This document shows, piece by piece, positions 8,934 through 11,108 of a DNA stretch of 11,108 bases (position 1 is the stretch's first letter; each line of letters starts with the position of its first letter). Location: contig CAIXSE010000756.1 in NCBI GenBank assembly GCA_903921965.1, positions 1 to 11,108 on the forward strand, given 5' to 3'. The stretch comes from an uncultured Thermoleophilia bacterium (GTDB lineage: Bacteria > Actinomycetota > Thermoleophilia > UBA2241). The notes beneath the pieces were generated by a model. It had not been told where the DNA came from, searched no databases, and saw only the letters and a list, made by a program, of their open reading frames with translations. The translations under genes were made by a program, and so were the position numbers.

Positions 8934-8943
8934 GATAGCTATC
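8934..8943. promoter_or_regulatory. 10-bp AT-richer palindrome in the divergent promoter region
   Basis: GATAGCTATC is a perfect palindrome, AT-rich compared with everything around it, in the 152-bp space between the divergent regulator (8857) and ppk2 (9010). It overlaps the expected -35 area of the ppk2 promoter candidate, so it could be an operator. It is short enough to be chance. Confidence 0.3.
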
Positions 8944-8964
8944 CCATGCCCGCCGGTGCTGCAC

Positions 8965-8970
8965 TATGAT
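8965..8970 (+). promoter_or_regulatory. Candidate -10 box for ppk2
   Basis: TATGAT matches the consensus at 5 of 6 positions and lies 39 nt before the ATG at 9010, giving a predicted leader of about 30-35 nt that includes the Shine-Dalgarno GGGGGAG. The -35 hexamer at a 17-nt spacing (8942-8947) is poor, which suggests dependence on an activator or an alternative sigma factor. Confidence 0.35.
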
Positions 8971-9009
8971 GGGCGCCAGTCTGTGAGGGCCGTATCCCAG
9001 GGGGAGCCG

Positions 9010-9858
9010 ATGGCCACCGAGAAGCCCAAGAAGAAGCACGACGAGTCCGCGCCGGCCGCCGGAGGCGCCCACGTCCACAAGGAGAAGCTCGACCTCAAGA
9101 CCTACGAGGCCGAGCTGGTCAAGCTCCAGACCGAGCTCGTCATCCTGCAGGAGTGGATCAAGCACGCCGGCCTGCGGGTCGCGGTGATCTTCGAGGGCCG
9201 CGACGCGGCCGGCAAGGGCGGCACCATCAAGCGTGTCACCGAACACCTCAACCCCCGCGTCGTGCGCATCGCCGCGCTCGGCACGCCCAACGACCGCGAG
9301 CGCACCGAGTGGTACTTCCAGCGGTACGTCGAGCACCTGCCGGCGGCCGGCGAGATGGTCCTCTTCGACCGCTCCTGGTACAACCGCGCCGGCGTCGAGC
9401 GCGTGATGGGCTTCTGCACCGAGGACGAGGTGTGGGAGTTCTTCCGCACCTGTCCCGAGTTCGAGCGCATGCTCATCCGCAGCGGCATCATCCTGCTCAA
9501 GTACTGGTTCAGCGTCAGCGACGAGGAGCAGGAGCGCCGTTTCCAGAGCCGCCTCAAGGACCCCCTCAAGCAGTGGAAGCTCAGCCCGATGGACCTCGAG
9601 AGCCGCCTGCGCTGGGTGGAGTACTCCAAGGCCAAGGACGAGATGTTCTCGTACACCGACACCAAAGACTCGCCCTGGTGGGTGGTCGACGCCGAGGACA
9701 AGCGGCGGGCGCGCCTGAACATGATCCACCACCTGCTGAGCCAGATCCCGTATCAAGACGTCTTGCCCAAGGACCTCAAGCTGGCCGAGCGGCCGCCGGA
9801 GAAGGGCTACGTCCGGCCGCCGATGGATTCGCAGACGTTCATCCCGGAGGCGTTCTGA
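9010..9858 (+). CDS. ppk2: Polyphosphate kinase 2 (class I PPK2)
   Basis: A 282-residue soluble enzyme that transfers phosphate between inorganic polyphosphate and nucleoside diphosphates, usually favouring NTP formation (GTP or ATP) from polyphosphate. The P-loop GRDAAGKGGT sits at residues 63-72. The Walker B/catalytic segment VLFDRSWYNRAG has its Asp at 120. The lid region is RSGIILLKYWFSVSDEEQ and the family block RLKDPLKQWKLSPMD follows. A single PPK2 domain of this length fits class I rather than the tandem-domain class. The first 25 residues are Lys/Glu/Ala-rich and probably disordered. ATG9010 is chosen because GGGGGAG precedes it by about 5 nt and conserved sequence starts soon after; the in-frame extension to 8899 is unlike the family. 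It is monocistronic, with a divergent regulator on its left and a palindrome after its stop. Confidence 0.96.
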   Translation: MATEKPKKKHDESAPAAGGAHVHKEKLDLKTYEAELVKLQTELVILQEWIKHAGLRVAVIFEGRDAAGKGGTIKRVTEHLNPRVVRIAALGTPNDRERTEWYFQRYVEHLPAAGEMVLFDRSWYNRAGVERVMGFCTEDEVWEFFRTCPEFERMLIRSGIILLKYWFSVSDEEQERRFQSRLKDPLKQWKLSPMDLESRLRWVEYSKAKDEMFSYTDTKDSPWWVVDAEDKRRARLNMIHHLLSQIPYQDVLPKDLKLAERPPEKGYVRPPMDSQTFIPEAF

Positions 9859-9904
9859 CCGGACGCCTGCCGGCACCGCCCGGCGATTCGGGCTGGGGCA
9901 CGCG

Positions 9905-9924
9905 CGTGCCGGTCGACCGGCACG
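9905..9924. terminator. 20-bp perfect palindrome after ppk2
   Basis: CGTGCCGGTCGACCGGCACG is perfectly self-complementary, beginning 46 nt after the ppk2 stop. As RNA it would form an 8-bp stem with a 4-nt loop. No U-run follows. It may terminate ppk2 transcription without a U-tract, or be a protein-binding site ahead of the small membrane gene at 10058. Length and perfection make chance less likely than for the other GC dyads here. Confidence 0.45.
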
Positions 9925-10057
9925 GCGGTGGGCATTGGGCGGTGGGGCCCCCAGGGCGTGCCTCCATCTTCTTCACACTGCCGTAACCCGCCGTCACGCG
10001 GCGCGTGTGAGGGGCGGCGCCGCCGCGGGTATCCAGTGGGCACGGAAGGAGAGTGCC

Positions 10058-10207
10058 ATGGACGACAGGACGCAGTACCCTCGTGAGAAGACCGCGGCGG
10101 CCGAGCGACCGGGCTACGGACGCCTCATCGCAGTAGGCATCGTCGCTCTCTGGCTGGCGACCATGCTGCTCGTGCTGGGCCCGGCCGCGGCGCGCGGGCT
10201 CTTCTGA
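10058..10207 (+). CDS. Small single-helix membrane protein, 49 residues, unknown
   Basis: The start ATG10058 has an AAGGAG Shine-Dalgarno ending 8 nt upstream, among the best ribosome binding sites in the window, which is the main reason to accept so short a gene. The product has a charged, polar N-terminus (MDDRTQYPREKTAAAERPGY) and one strong transmembrane helix (about residues 23-44, LIAVGIVALWLATMLLVLGP). It ends in a short tail, ARGLF. An Arg/Tyr-bearing amphipathic junction precedes the helix, and there is no cleavage site or lipobox. I recognise no family. Its isolation between ppk2 and a convergent gene gives no functional clue. A longer in-frame start at 9935 would add arginine-rich sequence with no homology signal and is rejected. 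Confidence 0.65.
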   Translation: MDDRTQYPREKTAAAERPGYGRLIAVGIVALWLATMLLVLGPAAARGLF

Positions 10208-10220
10208 CAGATCGACCTCG

Positions 10221-10265
10221 ACGTCGGGGCCGGCGTGGGGCACGTCTCCGCGCCCGCCCCGACGT
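10221..10265. terminator. Long GC hairpin between convergent genes
   Basis: ACGTCGGGGC (10221-10230) is perfectly complementary to GCCCCGACGT (10256-10265). One mismatch further in, GGCG (10232-10235) pairs with CGCC (10251-10254), giving a stem of about 15 positions around a 15-nt loop. It lies 14 nt after the small membrane gene and 80 nt from the convergent stop at 10345, as expected for a bidirectional terminator. No U-tract is seen. Confidence 0.5.
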
Positions 10266-10344
10266 GTTCCCGGCCGGTCCGGCTTCGGGAGCTCACTGAG
10301 CGGTGACCCTGCGGCGCACCGCTCGCTGAGCCCTCTTCCGTAGC

Positions 10345-10626
10345 TCAGTCGGTGCCCTCCTCGCCCCCGAACGGCTCGCCGACGAACGGCAGCTCGGGCA
10401 GGTCGGCGAGGGCGCTGAGGGCGAGCCGCGCGGCGAGGGCCGCGAGGTCGTCCAGACGCGGCTGCCCGCGACGCGTGAGGTCGTCGGCGGCGGCGTCGAA
10501 GCCGGCGCGCCCCCTGGCGATGTACTCCGGCGTCGCCGACCGTACGGACCCGAGCACGCACTCGGGCACCGGCACGACCCAGCAGAGCTGCTCGTCGACG
10601 TGGACGAAGGTGGAGGGATGGAGCAT
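10345..10626 (-). CDS. Conserved-looking hypothetical protein, 93 residues
   Basis: I do not recognise this family. The start ATG10626 has AAAGGAG 5 nt upstream, a good ribosome binding site, which supports translation of this frame rather than the longer open frame behind it. The product is soluble, with no signal peptide or membrane segment. The N-terminal third (MLHPSTFVHVDEQLCWVVPV) looks like beta strands with one Cys and one Trp. The rest (GFDAAADDLTRRGQPRLDDLAALAARLALSALADLPEL in two helical stretches, about residues 42-80) looks helical, and the acidic tail EPFGGEEGTD ends the protein. It is divergent from the dodecin gene with 272 bp between them and convergent with the small membrane gene. 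No function can be assigned. Confidence 0.6.
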   Translation of the reverse strand: MLHPSTFVHVDEQLCWVVPVPECVLGSVRSATPEYIARGRAGFDAAADDLTRRGQPRLDDLAALAARLALSALADLPELPFVGEPFGGEEGTD

Positions 10627-10854
10627 GCGACTCCTTTCGCGAGACGAGCGGGCGTGGACCTGCCGCCAAGCCCGGGATGCGGACGCCGCCGCCGGACGTG
10701 GGGCGGGACGTGGTCTGCAGCGACCGGTCGCGGACACGGTGCGCGGCGCCCTCGTGGGGCCGGCACCCGGCGGCGACGTCCGCCGACGAGAGTAGCAGCC
10801 GGCGCGGACGGAACCCGTGACGCCGACGGGGTTCCCGAAGCCCGGCGATATGGG

Positions 10855-10860
10855 TACGAT
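10855..10860 (+). promoter_or_regulatory. Candidate -10 box for dodecin
   Basis: TACGAT (4 of 6 to consensus) lies 38 nt before the dodecin ATG, with TTCCCG at 10832-10837 as a weak -35 at a 17-nt spacing. The rest of the 272-bp divergent space (10627-10898) shows no gene and no other clear signal. Confidence 0.3.
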
Positions 10861-10898
10861 GCTCGGCACAGCCACGCGTCCACAGCGAAGGAGAAAGC

Positions 10899-11108
10899 AT
10901 GTCCGACAGCGTCTACAGGGTCATGGAAGTGATCGGCTCGAGCCCCACGTCGTGGGAAGAGGCGGCGCGCAACGCCGTCGAGAAGGCCGGCATCCATCGC
11001 GAGGACCTGCGCGTGGCCGAGGTCGTCGAGTTCGACATGAAGATCGACAACAAGGCGATCGTGGCCTACCGCGCCAAGGTGAAGATCTCGTACAAGTACC
11101 ACGAGATC
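10899..11108 (+). CDS. Dodecin family protein (3' end cut by window)
   Basis: Seventy codons are visible with no stop yet; family members have about 65-75 residues, so only a few codons are missing. The ATG has GAAGGAG 7 nt upstream. Diagnostic features are SVYRVMEVIGSSPTSWEEAARNAVEKA (strand 1 and the single helix, residues about 4-30), then DLRVAEVVEFDMKI and VAYRAKVKISYKY, the last two strands. Dodecins form hollow 12-subunit cages that store or buffer flavins in the cytoplasm. In flavin-binding members a Trp (as in LDWFEV) and a Gln on the last strand hold the ring; here the matching positions appear to be Val39 and Arg58. This copy may therefore belong to the non-flavin subgroup, and its ligand is uncertain. 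Alignment was done by eye from remembered sequences. Confidence 0.9.
   Translation, partial: MSDSVYRVMEVIGSSPTSWEEAARNAVEKAGIHREDLRVAEVVEFDMKIDNKAIVAYRAKVKISYKYHEI

Noticed and set aside
8899..9009. Upstream ATG extension of PPK2
   Set aside because: The added 37 residues do not resemble the family, lack a ribosome binding site and cover the promoter region.
8605..9876. 423-codon minus-strand open frame opposite ppk2 and running into the regulator
   Set aside because: It is antisense to a certain PPK2 gene, has the low-complexity Leu/Val/Glu composition typical of codon shadows in GC-rich DNA, and has no domain or ribosome binding site.
9935..10057. Extended start for the 49-residue membrane peptide
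   Set aside because: The added sequence is Arg/Ala/Gly-rich intergenic translation, and the downstream ATG has a far better ribosome binding site.
10341..10353. TAGCTCAGTCGGT, identical to the D-arm core of many bacterial tRNAs
   Set aside because: No matching acceptor stem, anticodon arm or T-loop can be found around it, and it overlaps the stop of the 93-residue gene. It could be a tiny integration scar, but 13 nt alone is not enough.

Overview
The window is very GC-rich (GC-rich third codon positions, long antisense open frames). It carries dodecin, PPK2, a CtpF-like P-type ATPase and actinobacterial-style regulators. This fits a high-GC Gram-positive bacterium of the Actinomycetota, possibly outside the well-studied mycobacteria and streptomycetes. 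That placement is inference from gene content and composition, not from a marker gene. I see no insertion sequence, CRISPR array, rRNA or complete tRNA gene.

Layout from left to right. (1) Positions 2-436 hold the 3' end of a MacB/FtsX-type ABC permease. (2) Positions 536-4361 form a two-gene plus-strand unit: a P2-type cation-pumping ATPase, then, 4 nt after its stop, a radical-SAM protein whose cluster motif is spaced Cx4Cx2C. The ATPase seems to lack a normal start codon at its strong ribosome binding site. (3) Positions 4432-5669 on the minus strand hold a damaged drug-resistance locus. The first five transmembrane helices of a DHA2-family MFS exporter run into an abrupt junction, followed by a nearly complete TetR-type regulator in another frame with no canonical start codon. 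(4) A 314-nt divergent regulatory region (5670-5983) contains a 20-bp dyad that could be the TetR operator. (5) Positions 5984-7650 on the plus strand encode a membrane-anchored coiled-coil protein with a lytic-transglycosylase-like domain, overlapping by GTGA a HAD-family phosphatase. (6) Positions 7712-8857 on the minus strand encode a DNA-binding protein with a sigma-70 region 4-like helix-turn-helix, probably read from a leaderless mRNA. It is divergent from (7) a class I polyphosphate kinase 2 (9010-9858). (8) The right end has a 49-residue single-helix membrane peptide, a convergent 93-residue unknown protein, and the start of a dodecin cut by the window edge.

Most of this looks like ordinary chromosomal housekeeping and stress-response DNA. 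The gene ends at 4361/4432, 7650/7712 and 10207/10345 are convergent, and each gap contains a GC-rich dyad that could act as a bidirectional terminator without a U-tract. The parts most worth a second look are the MFS/TetR junction, the two genes with good Shine-Dalgarno sequences but no ATG/GTG/TTG, the Cx4Cx2C radical-SAM protein, the coiled-coil/transglycosylase architecture, the sigma region 4-like regulator facing ppk2, and a dodecin that appears to have lost the usual flavin-contacting residues. I found no convincing evidence of a wholly new multi-gene system.
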